Positions 42,964 to 51,900 of a stretch of 64,000 nt of DNA are shown one piece after another. Source of the DNA: a bacterium. GTDB taxonomy: Bacteria; CLD3; SB21. A program made the position numbers and the translations under genes. Each line of letters opens with the position of its first letter. The first letter of the stretch is position 1. Under the pieces are notes generated by a model. The model searched no databases, had not been told where the DNA came from, and was given only the letters and a program-made list of their open reading frames with translations. The DNA lies in the NCBI GenBank assembly GCA_013360215.1, contig JABWCP010000005.1, positions 175,575 to 239,574 on the forward strand, given 5' to 3'.

Positions 42964-44463
42964 TTATTTCTTGTCGTTATGACAATCGTAACAACTCATT
43001 TCCTGCCACGCTTTATCCACATTAACCGGATGGCGGTAATTCAAACCCTGCATTGAAACCTCTTGTTTGTCATTTTCAAACTTCTGCGCAAGCAACGTGT
43101 GGCAAACATTACAATCCCGTGAAATCACTTTACCATCATCGCTTTTGTGTTTGCCGTCATGACAACGGAAACATCCTGCGGCATACATATGTCCTATATT
43201 ATCCGGATAACCACGCCAGTCAGCACGCATTTCAGGAAAATAATTACGACTGTATATTTTTTGCGTTTCCTGTATCGCTTTATCCACCTTAGCGGATTGA
43301 TGTTTAGAAATATCAGGATAATTTTGACTGTAAAAATCCCGTATCACAATCGCGATGCTGTCCATCGCTCGGGATGTAGATGTATAAGGTATCTCCAACG
43401 CTTTGATAGAAATGTTTTTGGCATACGGCAATGACGGATCAATCCAACCGAGCTGCATATATTGATTGACCTGATTAGCCGGATGGTTGTATTTATGGCT
43501 TGGACGATTGTGGCAATCTATACAATCCATGCGGCGCGTTTCATGGTTTTTCAACTCAGCTTCTGAAATTTTGTTCTCCGTGGATTGATATACAGTTTCT
43601 TTCCCCGTTTTTTTATCGCGAATACGGACCCATGGAATTTCCTGACGTTTGTGATCGGTAGAGACATAGTCCACTTCATTGGCAATATTCATGTGCCAGT
43701 GAATACCGTCGGTGTTACCGGACAGTTCATTGCCACCGCCGATGCGCATAAGTAAATTCAGCGTCCATTTGGTATTGTTCTCATCTGAAACGTAATACGT
43801 AAGGGCGCGTTGCTTTTCACTGAAAAAATGGCGTGGCCAGTGGCACTGTTCGCATGTTTGTTGTGCGGGACGCAGATTCTCAATGGGCGTCGGTATCGGT
43901 TTAGAAAATTTATTAAAAAGCACCGAATATACCTGATACGCACCGGAAATTTTAGCTTTAACAAACCATTCCGCACCGGAGCCTATGTGACACTCGGCAC
44001 ATGGGACGCGTGCATGCGGTGAATGCGCATAGGCCGTATATTCGGGGTGCATGACATTATGGCAAACTTCACCACAAAACTGTACCGAATCCGAATATTC
44101 TAAAACTTCCATACTGCCAAACGCCGATAAACCGAGCAAAATAATCGTTCCGAAAAAAAACACGGCGGTTGCGCGGCGATGACGCGGATCATTGAGGTCT
44201 ATGTGTGGTAGATGTCCTTCGGAGGGTGTTCCGCGCGCAATACGTTTCTTTTCGCGCCATGCGCCATATGCAATCATCAATAAACCGAGTATCAGAAACG
44301 CCGGCGCTACCATGAAAGTAAAAATACCCATGTACGGATTGCTATGATCCGCCGTAAATTCGATAAGAAAAAGGAAAATAAAGACGGCAAAACTAGTAAC
44401 CGACAATGCGGCGCCACTCATACTTACCATATTATAGAGTGACGGAGGAAATAATCGTCTCAT
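42964..44463 (-). CDS. Seven-haem NapC/NirT-like membrane cytochrome
   Basis: The 499-residue protein has three predicted N-terminal helices (about 8-35, 45-68, 95-118) and a periplasmic domain with seven haem sites: FCGEVCH (CX3CH, about 129-134), CAECH, CEQCH, CIDCH, CFRCH, CNVCH and CYDCH. The first site is followed by NVMHPEYTAYAHSPHARVPC, the NapC/NirT/NrfH pattern of a quinol-oxidising cytochrome. It probably takes electrons from menaquinol and passes them to periplasmic partners. It is encoded 12 bp after the 13-haem/b-type fusion, with GGAG overlapping that gene's end. No terminal reductase gene is nearby. Confidence 0.9.
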   Translation of the reverse strand: MRRLFPPSLYNMVSMSGAALSVTSFAVFIFLFLIEFTADHSNPYMGIFTFMVAPAFLILGLLMIAYGAWREKKRIARGTPSEGHLPHIDLNDPRHRRATAVFFFGTIILLGLSAFGSMEVLEYSDSVQFCGEVCHNVMHPEYTAYAHSPHARVPCAECHIGSGAEWFVKAKISGAYQVYSVLFNKFSKPIPTPIENLRPAQQTCEQCHWPRHFFSEKQRALTYYVSDENNTKWTLNLLMRIGGGNELSGNTDGIHWHMNIANEVDYVSTDHKRQEIPWVRIRDKKTGKETVYQSTENKISEAELKNHETRRMDCIDCHNRPSHKYNHPANQVNQYMQLGWIDPSLPYAKNISIKALEIPYTSTSRAMDSIAIVIRDFYSQNYPDISKHQSAKVDKAIQETQKIYSRNYFPEMRADWRGYPDNIGHMYAAGCFRCHDGKHKSDDGKVISRDCNVCHTLLAQKFENDKQEVSMQGLNYRHPVNVDKAWQEMSCYDCHNDKK

Positions 44464-44475
44464 AGTTCGGCTCCG

Positions 44476-46710
44476 TCAGTTTTTAGTATTATTGGTGTTA
44501 TTATCATTGGCCGGAGCGTCGGTTTTAGTATCAGGTACATTTTCCTGCTCAACGCGAATGACTTCATCCTGAGGACGGTTAGCTTCTTCTGATTTTTTGA
44601 TAGCTTCAAGTTCCAACGGATGTTCATGAGCCATTTCTTTTTCAGAGATTTTACCCGTTAACCAAGCTAAACTCATCGGATATACGTCAGGATTGAAAAT
44701 GACAAAGTAAAAGTGCCATACGATGATCGCCAGTGTAGCCAAAATCGCTTCATAGAAGTGAATGATACGTGACACATCCCAGCCCAACTTGGTGATCATG
44801 TCAATGGACTGCACTTCAAACCAAAGAATTGTACCGGTCAAGGCCATCACGATCGTCCCCCACACCAAAGCCCAATATTCGCTCTTTTCGACATAACTGA
44901 AGCGACCCAAGCGTGGTTTGTCTTTACTTATACCAAGATTATATTTGAGAATACCGACAGCATCAGCCCAATCTTTTTTACAGAACCACAGATCTTTGAC
45001 CAACTGGCGTCCGCGCACCGTAAAAATGATATACCAGAGATGGTACAAACTTACGACAACCATCGCGATACCTGCAACGCGGTGCAATATACTGCGTGCC
45101 TCAAAGGCATATTCGCTAAGGCTACGGATGCCAACTACCCACCATGCATCGGGATACCGCAGCATAAAGCCGGTAATCACAAGCATTATGAAACTCAAAG
45201 CCATCGTGCCGTGCTGAAGTCGCTCAGAAGCCGTCATGCGAACATACAGACCCCGACCATGATGTTCTTCTTCATGCAGTTCTCCGCGTTGAATGGCCAG
45301 CTTACGACGCACTTTACGATGGATATCTATGATATTGTGCAGAGCCATACCGCCGACAACCACGAAAATTAAAATCAGATAAATCGTAGCCACATACCAA
45401 AGTAACGGATCATCCGCTTTCTTTTCTTCGGAAGAGTGCACCGACCCGATTGTAAAACGATCGCCGGCACCCGGGTGACACTTGCCGCACGTTTTGACTA
45501 AATTGGCTTTTGAAATCGTGGAAGTCGAATCTTTAGCTTGTTTGATATTATGTGCACCGTGACAACTTGCGCAGTTGACGACTTCCAATGCCCCGCCGCG
45601 TACCGATAGACCGTGATAACTATCGGAGAATGTTTGAAAACGATCCGAAGCGATACCATATTTTTTCGATAGCTTTACCGATGCATGGCAGGTACCGCAC
45701 ACTTGCTGCGAAACATTGCGAGACGATACCGGCGACTTAGGATCATCGTGTTTTAAAATATCGTGTTCACCGTGACAGTCCGTACAACCCGGCGCATCCT
45801 TACTGCCTTTGTGCAACATATTTCCATGAATACTGCTATTATAGTCATTGGCAATATCTTTATGACATTTCGCGCATGTTTCGGGAATATGCATTTTGTT
45901 GACGGGCGAATTATCTACGATGGCCTTATTCATCGTGTGACTGCCGTGGCAATCTACACAGTTGGCCGCCTCCGCTTTTCCATTTTTTAAAGCCTGACCG
46001 TGTACGCTTTTTTCAAAACTGCGAACAAACTGCGCACCGAGCAATGTTTTCGATGAAACTTCCTGATTATCCACGTGACAACTCATACATACCTTGGCTT
46101 GCGCCACTTTGAGTTGTAGCGAATCCATGCCCGCTGCGATGTGCGTAATATTGCTGGAGTGACATTGGATACAAGTCGGCGCATTTTTATCGCCACGCTT
46201 TTGCGCTTCGGCATGAGCGGAATGAATAAAATCTTCTTTTACATCCTTGTGGCACGAACCGCAACCATTGACCAGATTATCTTTATGAAAAATATTTCCC
46301 GGTACTTTTGTCGAAGCCACGTCGTGTGTGCCGTGACATGTTTTACAGTTGGCATCATCGCTCCACCCTGTACCTTTGGTTGCCATGATATTGGGGTGAA
46401 ATGCATGTTTGGTTAATTCTTTATTATGGCAGGAAACACAATTCACCGGCGTGATTTTTTCTTTGTGCGGAATTTCTTCCGGATCAAATCCGGTATGGCA
46501 CGCGATACAGTTGACTTTAGCGTGTGCCGATTTACCTCGGATTTTTTCATCCACAAAAAGCGAAATCTTTTTACCCGCCTTTTTTTTGCTGAGCGACTCG
46601 TCGGAGTGGCATTCCATACAATCATCGTTGGACTGAGCCTTGAGCGAAAAGCCAGCGAATAAAAAAATCACGGTAAGAATGGTGTTTAAAATACGGCGTG
46701 AGAAAACCAT
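44476..46710 (-). CDS. 13-haem cytochrome fused to a b-type membrane domain
   Basis: The 744-residue protein has a signal peptide (about 1-26), then thirteen CXXCH motifs between about 30 and 410 (CMECH, CIACH, CVSCH, CKTCH, CGSCH, CIQCH, CMSCH, CVDCH, CAKCH, CTDCH, CGTCH, CASCH, CGKCH), and a membrane domain with about four helices and His residues typical of cytochrome b561 or Ni/Fe-hydrogenase b subunits (ERLQHGTMALSF, SILHRVAGIAMVVVSLYHLWYI, HFYEAILATLAIIVWHFYFVIF). A low-complexity acidic tail ends it. It likely links membrane quinones with periplasmic electron flow. Cotranscribed with the seven-haem gene. Confidence 0.92.
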   Translation of the reverse strand: MVFSRRILNTILTVIFLFAGFSLKAQSNDDCMECHSDESLSKKKAGKKISLFVDEKIRGKSAHAKVNCIACHTGFDPEEIPHKEKITPVNCVSCHNKELTKHAFHPNIMATKGTGWSDDANCKTCHGTHDVASTKVPGNIFHKDNLVNGCGSCHKDVKEDFIHSAHAEAQKRGDKNAPTCIQCHSSNITHIAAGMDSLQLKVAQAKVCMSCHVDNQEVSSKTLLGAQFVRSFEKSVHGQALKNGKAEAANCVDCHGSHTMNKAIVDNSPVNKMHIPETCAKCHKDIANDYNSSIHGNMLHKGSKDAPGCTDCHGEHDILKHDDPKSPVSSRNVSQQVCGTCHASVKLSKKYGIASDRFQTFSDSYHGLSVRGGALEVVNCASCHGAHNIKQAKDSTSTISKANLVKTCGKCHPGAGDRFTIGSVHSSEEKKADDPLLWYVATIYLILIFVVVGGMALHNIIDIHRKVRRKLAIQRGELHEEEHHGRGLYVRMTASERLQHGTMALSFIMLVITGFMLRYPDAWWVVGIRSLSEYAFEARSILHRVAGIAMVVVSLYHLWYIIFTVRGRQLVKDLWFCKKDWADAVGILKYNLGISKDKPRLGRFSYVEKSEYWALVWGTIVMALTGTILWFEVQSIDMITKLGWDVSRIIHFYEAILATLAIIVWHFYFVIFNPDVYPMSLAWLTGKISEKEMAHEHPLELEAIKKSEEANRPQDEVIRVEQENVPDTKTDAPANDNNTNNTKN

Positions 46711-46850
46711 AACATGCCTGCTGTCTTTATATTTCAGAATGGATTTTTATGATTACCAAACTACCGTTTTTTATAACGGCAGCTGTTTTTCCAGTACAGG
46801 CTGTTTTCCGATTTGTAAAGTTCAATACGTAGTAAACGGCCTGTTTTTTA
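46711..46850 (-). other. Upstream region of the multihaem operon
   Basis: This 140-bp AT-rich spacer holds the promoter of the multihaem unit but no clear hexamer pair. It has the inverted repeat CCGTT(TTTTAT)AACGG at 46764-46780 and a second ACGGC(C)TGTTTT-like copy nearby. The preceding gene's terminator occupies 46851-46892, so transcription of the multihaem pair must start here. Confidence 0.35.
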
Positions 46851-46892
46851 TAAAAAAAAGAATCTGGCCAAAACGGGTTCGGCCAGATTCTT
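46851..46892 (-). terminator. Terminator after the first monohaem cytochrome
   Basis: A perfect 12-bp stem (AAGAATCTGGCC with its complement at 46858-46869 and 46881-46892) is followed on the minus strand by a run of eight T. It separates the monohaem gene from the multihaem operon. Confidence 0.9.
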
Positions 46893-46919
46893 ATATCGCA
46901 TATATATGAACTGTACGGG

Positions 46920-47288
46920 TTATTGTTTCGTTTTCTGTTCGACCAACCACGCGGCTAATGTCTTCAGTTCGTCTTCCGTACCTTTGAACTTTTTCATGTG
47001 TTTTTTGCCGTTGATGGCTTCAAGTTTTTGAAGATACTTGGCAATAAACTCAGCATCTTTTTCAAGACCGACGCCGGAAAGATCAGGAGCTTTGTTTTCC
47101 TCCGCTTCTTCGCCTTCGGCTTTTTTAGCTTCGATACCTATGTTTTTGACCGCATGGCACGACATACATTTATTGGCTTCAAAAATAGCCTTTCCGTCCG
47201 CAGGTTTGGCCTCTTGTGCATTGATTTGCGCTACATTTACAAACATTACTAATAAACCAAAAGCGGCGATAAATATGAGTTTTTTCAT
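46920..47288 (-). CDS. Monohaem periplasmic cytochrome c (copy 1)
   Basis: The 122-residue protein starts at ATG 47288 (signal MKKLIFIAAFGLLVMFVNVAQINAQ). The mature protein has one haem motif NKCMSCHAVK (about 40-49), an acidic loop (KKAEGEEAEENKAPDLSGVG) and a distal Met (KKHMKKFKG) as the likely second ligand, as in class I cytochromes. It is about 75% identical to the product of 47508-47876, with the insert EAKKAEGEEA and the tail WLVEQKTK in common. Soluble electron carrier in the periplasm; its partners are probably the multihaem proteins next to it. An FNR-like palindrome and a -10 element lie upstream. Confidence 0.92.
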   Translation of the reverse strand: MKKLIFIAAFGLLVMFVNVAQINAQEAKPADGKAIFEANKCMSCHAVKNIGIEAKKAEGEEAEENKAPDLSGVGLEKDAEFIAKYLQKLEAINGKKHMKKFKGTEDELKTLAAWLVEQKTKQ

Positions 47289-47356
47289 AGTATTGCAAAC
47301 TCCTCTTAAATGTTTTTCTATCAATTAAATATACATTAGTTTCATTGTTCACAGTC

Positions 47357-47398
47357 ATACTATGTAAAAATTATGTAAAGAAACATGATTTTCGTCAT
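47357..47398 (-). promoter_or_regulatory. Possible CRP/FNR-family promoter of cytochrome copy 1
   Basis: ATGATTTTCGTCAT (47385-47398) has the TGA-N6-TCA core of the CRP/FNR family. On the minus strand the sequence TAGTAT (47362-47357) lies 29.5 bp from its centre, which is the exact spacing of a class II activator site at -41.5 and a -10 box. This is a pattern match only; the arms are ATGAC/T rather than the canonical TTGAT. Confidence 0.4.
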
Positions 47399-47441
47399 CT
47401 TGATAATTTTTGGTATATCTCGTAAGTGCTTAAAAATAAAT

Positions 47442-47464
47442 CGGCTACAGCGAATCTGTAGCCG
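47442..47464 (-). terminator. Terminator-like hairpin after cytochrome copy 2
   Basis: A perfect 9-bp stem (CGGCTACAG/CTGTAGCCG) with a 5-nt loop is followed on the minus strand by ATTTATTTTTA. The T tract is interrupted, so efficiency may be moderate. Confidence 0.65.
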
Positions 47465-47507
47465 GATAGGATGGCTAAATGTATGCAAATAATGAAACAG
47501 TAACCGA

Positions 47508-47876
47508 TTATTCTTTCGTTTTTAACTCAGCAAGCCACGACGCCAACATTTTAAGTTCCTCTTCAGTACCTTTAAATTTTTTCATGTGTTTTTTACCTTC
47601 GATCGCTTCGAGCTTCTGAAGGTATTTTACTATAAAATCAGCATCTCGTTTTAACCCTACACCGGATAGATCGGAACCTTTGTTGTCTCCGGCGTCTTCG
47701 CCTTCGGCTTTTTTAGCTTCGATGGCCATGGATTTGATAGCATGACATGATTCACATTTAAAGGACAGAAATACCGCTTTACCGTCCGCCGGTTTAGCTT
47801 CTTGCGCATAAGCCTTGGAAGACAACATAAGAATCGTTGCAAAAAAAGCGATCGCGAAAGCAACTATACTTTTCAT
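47508..47876 (-). CDS. Monohaem periplasmic cytochrome c (copy 2)
   Basis: The 122-residue protein from ATG 47876 (AAGGAG 4 bp upstream) has signal MKSIVAFAIAFFATILMLSSKAYAQ, one haem motif FKCESCHAIK (about 40-49), an acidic EGEDAGDNKG loop and the same distal KKHMKKFKG element as copy 1. The two genes are close paralogues 219 bp apart and clearly arose by tandem duplication. Charge differs mainly in the acidic loop, which may alter partner choice. It starts 84 bp after the TonB stop and could be read from the TonB promoter or its own. Confidence 0.92.
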   Translation of the reverse strand: MKSIVAFAIAFFATILMLSSKAYAQEAKPADGKAVFLSFKCESCHAIKSMAIEAKKAEGEDAGDNKGSDLSGVGLKRDADFIVKYLQKLEAIEGKKHMKKFKGTEEELKMLASWLAELKTKE

Positions 47877-47960
47877 AACACTCCTTGATAAGTATTGATT
47901 AATCCGCCACACATGTCCTATGCACGCGACGCCCGTGCGGCGTAGTGAGAATAATTCATT

Positions 47961-48746
47961 TTATTGTGTCGTGCGAAGTCTGAAAATAAATGGATACGAA
48001 ATCCACACTTTGACCGGGCGATTACCATTGATTGCCGGTTTGAAACGCGCCTGCGACAAAGCATTCACCGCGGCTTCTTTAAACATATCATCGCCCTGAA
48101 TGTAAACAACTTTGACAACGACTCCTTCTTCGTTAACCAATGCTTTCAAAAAAACTTTACCTTCAATACCGGCCTGACGAGCAATTTCAGGATATTCGGG
48201 TATTACTTTAGCCAATAATATCGGCGCTTGTTCGACCGGGATAAATTCGTCCATTCCGGGTTCATCGGAACTTTCATTGAGTCCGCGAAGCGATTCACTA
48301 ATATCTACTTTTATTTCGCCTTCGCCGGCATTACCCAGCGAAAAGGACGAAGCGGCGATATTGGTCTTAATTTCTTCCTGAGTTTGTAACGTAACATCCG
48401 AGGGAGCTTCCGCATCTGGCACGACGATGGGAATTCCCGCTATTACCTTTGGTATTTCGTTCATTTGAACATCCACCTTGACTGGTTCGGCCGTTTTTTC
48501 AAGCGGTGCCGCGCTTGTAAGCTCATTGGCATCCACAAAACGAACCGTACGCATGGATATATCTTCTTTGAGAAGAACAGCGCTTACATAGTATGAAGTA
48601 ATAAGTGCCGCATGTAACACAAACGCTATCGAAAGACCCTTCCACAGATTGATGCTGCTGATGTGGATTAGAAAATTACGGCCCGAGTCCGGGTGAAGTC
48701 CAAATCCTTCAAGACTTTCCAAATTGATGACTTTTACATTCATCAT
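47961..48746 (-). CDS. TonB-family energy transducer
   Basis: The 261-residue protein has a cytoplasmic N-terminus, one transmembrane helix (about 35-58), a long acidic/proline-poor periplasmic linker, and a C-terminal TonB domain (about 180-261; PEYPEIARQAGIEGKVFLKALVNEEG...DDMFKEAAVNALSQARFKPA, then VWISYPFIFRL). It energises outer-membrane receptors such as the one at 35571. No ExbB or ExbD gene is present. ATG 48746 is chosen: GGAGG (48758-48762) is 11 bp upstream, whereas the earlier GTG at 48758 overlaps that site. Genes for the monohaem cytochromes follow. Confidence 0.88.
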   Translation of the reverse strand: MMNVKVINLESLEGFGLHPDSGRNFLIHISSINLWKGLSIAFVLHAALITSYYVSAVLLKEDISMRTVRFVDANELTSAAPLEKTAEPVKVDVQMNEIPKVIAGIPIVVPDAEAPSDVTLQTQEEIKTNIAASSFSLGNAGEGEIKVDISESLRGLNESSDEPGMDEFIPVEQAPILLAKVIPEYPEIARQAGIEGKVFLKALVNEEGVVVKVVYIQGDDMFKEAAVNALSQARFKPAINGNRPVKVWISYPFIFRLRTTQ

Positions 48747-48817
48747 AGAGCCGATCACCTCCTGCTACAAGGTAAAACGCAAAAGGCATAGAGAAAATGC
48801 CCGACGTCATCAGCTGT

Positions 48818-48833
48818 TTTGACTTATGTCAAA
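48818..48833. promoter_or_regulatory. Perfect palindrome upstream of tonB (CRP/FNR-type)
   Basis: TTTGACTTATGTCAAA is a perfect inverted repeat (TTTGAC-N4-GTCAAA) about 72 bp before the tonB start. The TTGAC-N4-GTCAA form is that of a DNR/FNR-like dimer site. No -10 element at the canonical distance was found, so the use is unproven. Confidence 0.45.
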
Positions 48834-48997
48834 GAATAGGCCTTAATAATAAAGATGTTACAACTATCTCGCCGCTAAATTACATTTTGGCAAATAGAGA
48901 AACGATTAAAAACAACACGGCATGGGTGTCGCGTTTTGAGAAAAGAGGGTATAACGAAATCCTTATTTACCCAATGATTTTTTCATGCGGGAAAAGA

Positions 48998-51900
48998 CTA
49001 AACGTTTTCTTTTTTAGGTTGTTCGATAGGAAGTGTGAAAATAAATTCGGTACCTTTACCGGGACTGGTGTCCACATCGATTTTTCCGTTGTGTTTACCC
49101 ACAATCTCATAGGCTAACGCAAGACCCAGCCCTGTGCCTTGACCGACGGGTTTCGTCGTAAAAAACGGATCAAATATTTTTTTCTTCACTTCTTCGCTCA
49201 TTCCCATGCCCGTATCTTTGATGCGCACACGAATATTTTTTTCATCCGCCATTTCTGTCGTTATCGTGATCGTACCCTGGCCTGGTGTCGCTTGTACGGC
49301 ATTGACGATCGTATTCATAAAAACCTGATTGAGTTGACCGGGAAAACACTCGATCTGAGGTATTTCGCCATAGTTTTTTATGATTTCAATCCGGCCTTTG
49401 TATTGGTTTTTAGCGATAACCAAAGCACTATTGATCAGTTTGTGCACATCGGACATACGGTAATCTTTGTGATCGGCTCGGGCAAAATTGAGCAGACCTT
49501 CTACGATTTCACCGATACGCTCGGTAGCCAGTTCGATCGGCGGCACAATCTCTTCTTGTATATTTTCAAGAGCCGCACGCATATCATTCGGATTTTGAGA
49601 TTGAACCGCATCTTGCAATTTGCGATACAAAATAAACACATAATGATCCACCGTTGCCCGCGGCGTATTGACTTCATGTGCAATACCGGCCACCATCTGA
49701 CCTAGGGATGACATTTTTTCGGCTTGAACAAGTTGGGACTGCGTTTTTTGCAGATCTTCCAGCGTTGTTTCAAGCTGTTCGGTTTTTTGGCGAAGTTGCG
49801 ATGTGCGGTCAGCTACTTGTTTTTCTAAAAGCTGCTTCTGATGCAGCAACCTCCGCATACGCTGTTTGTACCACGTCACCGCTGAAAAAATCAACAGCGC
49901 TAAGGCCGCGATACGAAACCACCACGTCTGCCAGAACGGAGGCTGAATAACAATTTTAAGTTCAACGCCTTTTTCATTCCACACCAGATCGTTGTTCGAC
50001 CCTTTGACGCGAAAAACATATGTACCGGGATCGACATTGGTATAATTAGCTTTGCGCTCGGTACCGATATTAACCCATCCGTTATCAAATCCTTCGAGAC
50101 GGTACGCATATTGATTTTTTTCAGAACTGGTATAGTTGAGTGCGGCAAACTCAAATGAGAAAAAATTCTGTTTATACGAAAGCTCAACGACCGGAAGATC
50201 ATTGATATCCTTGCCCAACGCTACCGGTTTTTCGAAAATTTTGAACTGCGTCAGAACCACGTTAGGAATATTGGGATTATCGCTTACGCTGTCGGGATGA
50301 AACCGGTTAAAACCCCGGATACCTCCAAAATACATTTCTCCGTTTTGCGCTTTATACGCCGAACCGTTTCTAAATTCGTTACTTTGTAACCCGTCACTGA
50401 CATCATACACACGAAACACCCCGGATGAACCCGATGCATCAGACGGTATAAAGCGTGTAAGCCCTTTATTCCCGCTTATCCAAAGACGATTTTTAGCATC
50501 ACAAAGCAATCCGTAGATAATATCGCTGGGTAACCCTTCTTTTGTAGTATAGTGCTGAAACGTAGATTGTATGCGATCAAAACGATTGAGCCCGCCGGTC
50601 GTTCCTATCCATAGCGTACCTGACGTGTCTTCCGTAATGGCGCGGATATTATTATGACTGATAGTAGACAGATTGCGCGGATCATGCAAATAGTGACGAA
50701 ACGCCGTTTCACCCGGCAAACGCACACTCAAACCGCCTTGGGTACCCACCCACAATGCACCGCTCCGATCCTGATAAAGCACTTTGGCCACGTTATTACG
50801 TAAAGAAGCCGGATCATCAGGATTGTTTTGATAATGAATAAAACCGTTTTTTTGCGGATCAAACAGATCGAGACCATTCATCGTACCTACCCATATATGC
50901 CCGTCGCGATCTTCGAGTAATGTAATGATTCGATTTTCGATCAGCGACGCGGGATCTACGGAATGTTTATAAGACGCGACAAACCGGCCGCTTGCGCGAT
51001 CAAAACGACGCAAACCGCTGCCGTAACTTCCAACCCATAAATTACCTTTGCTGTCTTCCAGAAGACAGTTATAGCTGTTATCCGCATTATTTTTGAGTGA
51101 CGCATCCGCAAAATAGTTATTAAACGTATTTTTTACGGGATCTAATTGATTGAGTCCGTATTCGGTTGCAACCCATATTTGTTTTTTGACATCCTCATAA
51201 AACGACCAAACTACATTATTGCTTAAGGATGTTTTATTCTTAGCATCGCTCACGTAGAGGGAAAATTTTTGCTGATGCGGATCAAACCGGGACACACCAC
51301 CGCCATAGGTGCCAAACCAAAGACGCTGGGCATTATCTTCAAAAATCGTATTGACATAGCTGTGACTAATACTGCTTTTGTCGGTCGGATCATTGACAAA
51401 ACGCATAAATCGTTTTTCTTCGCGGTCGTAGCGATTAAGCCCGCTTTGGGTACCTACCCAGATCACACCCGCATGATCCTCAAAGACCGACCATACCATG
51501 TTATGGGAAAGACTTGCCGGATCGGAAGGATTATTCGTAAACGTCACAAAACGATCGGTAGCCGGGTCATACATATTAAGCCCTTCTGCCGTGCCAATCC
51601 AAATCATTCCACCATGGTCCTCGCAAAGGCTTAATATGTTTTCGTGAATGATTTTTCCTGTTCCGATCCCGTATTCAAATTTTACTGTTTTTCCTGTCGC
51701 CAATTCGTGCGCTATCAAACCCTTATTCGTTCCTATCCAAATTCGACCTTTGGTGTCAAAAAGCATCGCATTTACTTGGCGCGAGGGTAACGCTTTGCCG
51801 ATGGGTGTTGACTTATCCTGATGGGTAAATACGCCCGTGGTTTTATCAAGCATATCCAAACCGCCGGATGTAGCCAACCACAAATTACCGGACGTATCTT

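Noticed and set aside
48797..49117. A 106-aa plus-strand frame and a TTGACT-like promoter at 48819
   Set aside because: The frame runs into the antisense of kinase 2, and the apparent -35 is just part of the palindrome at 48818-48833. No downstream plus-strand gene exists to be driven.
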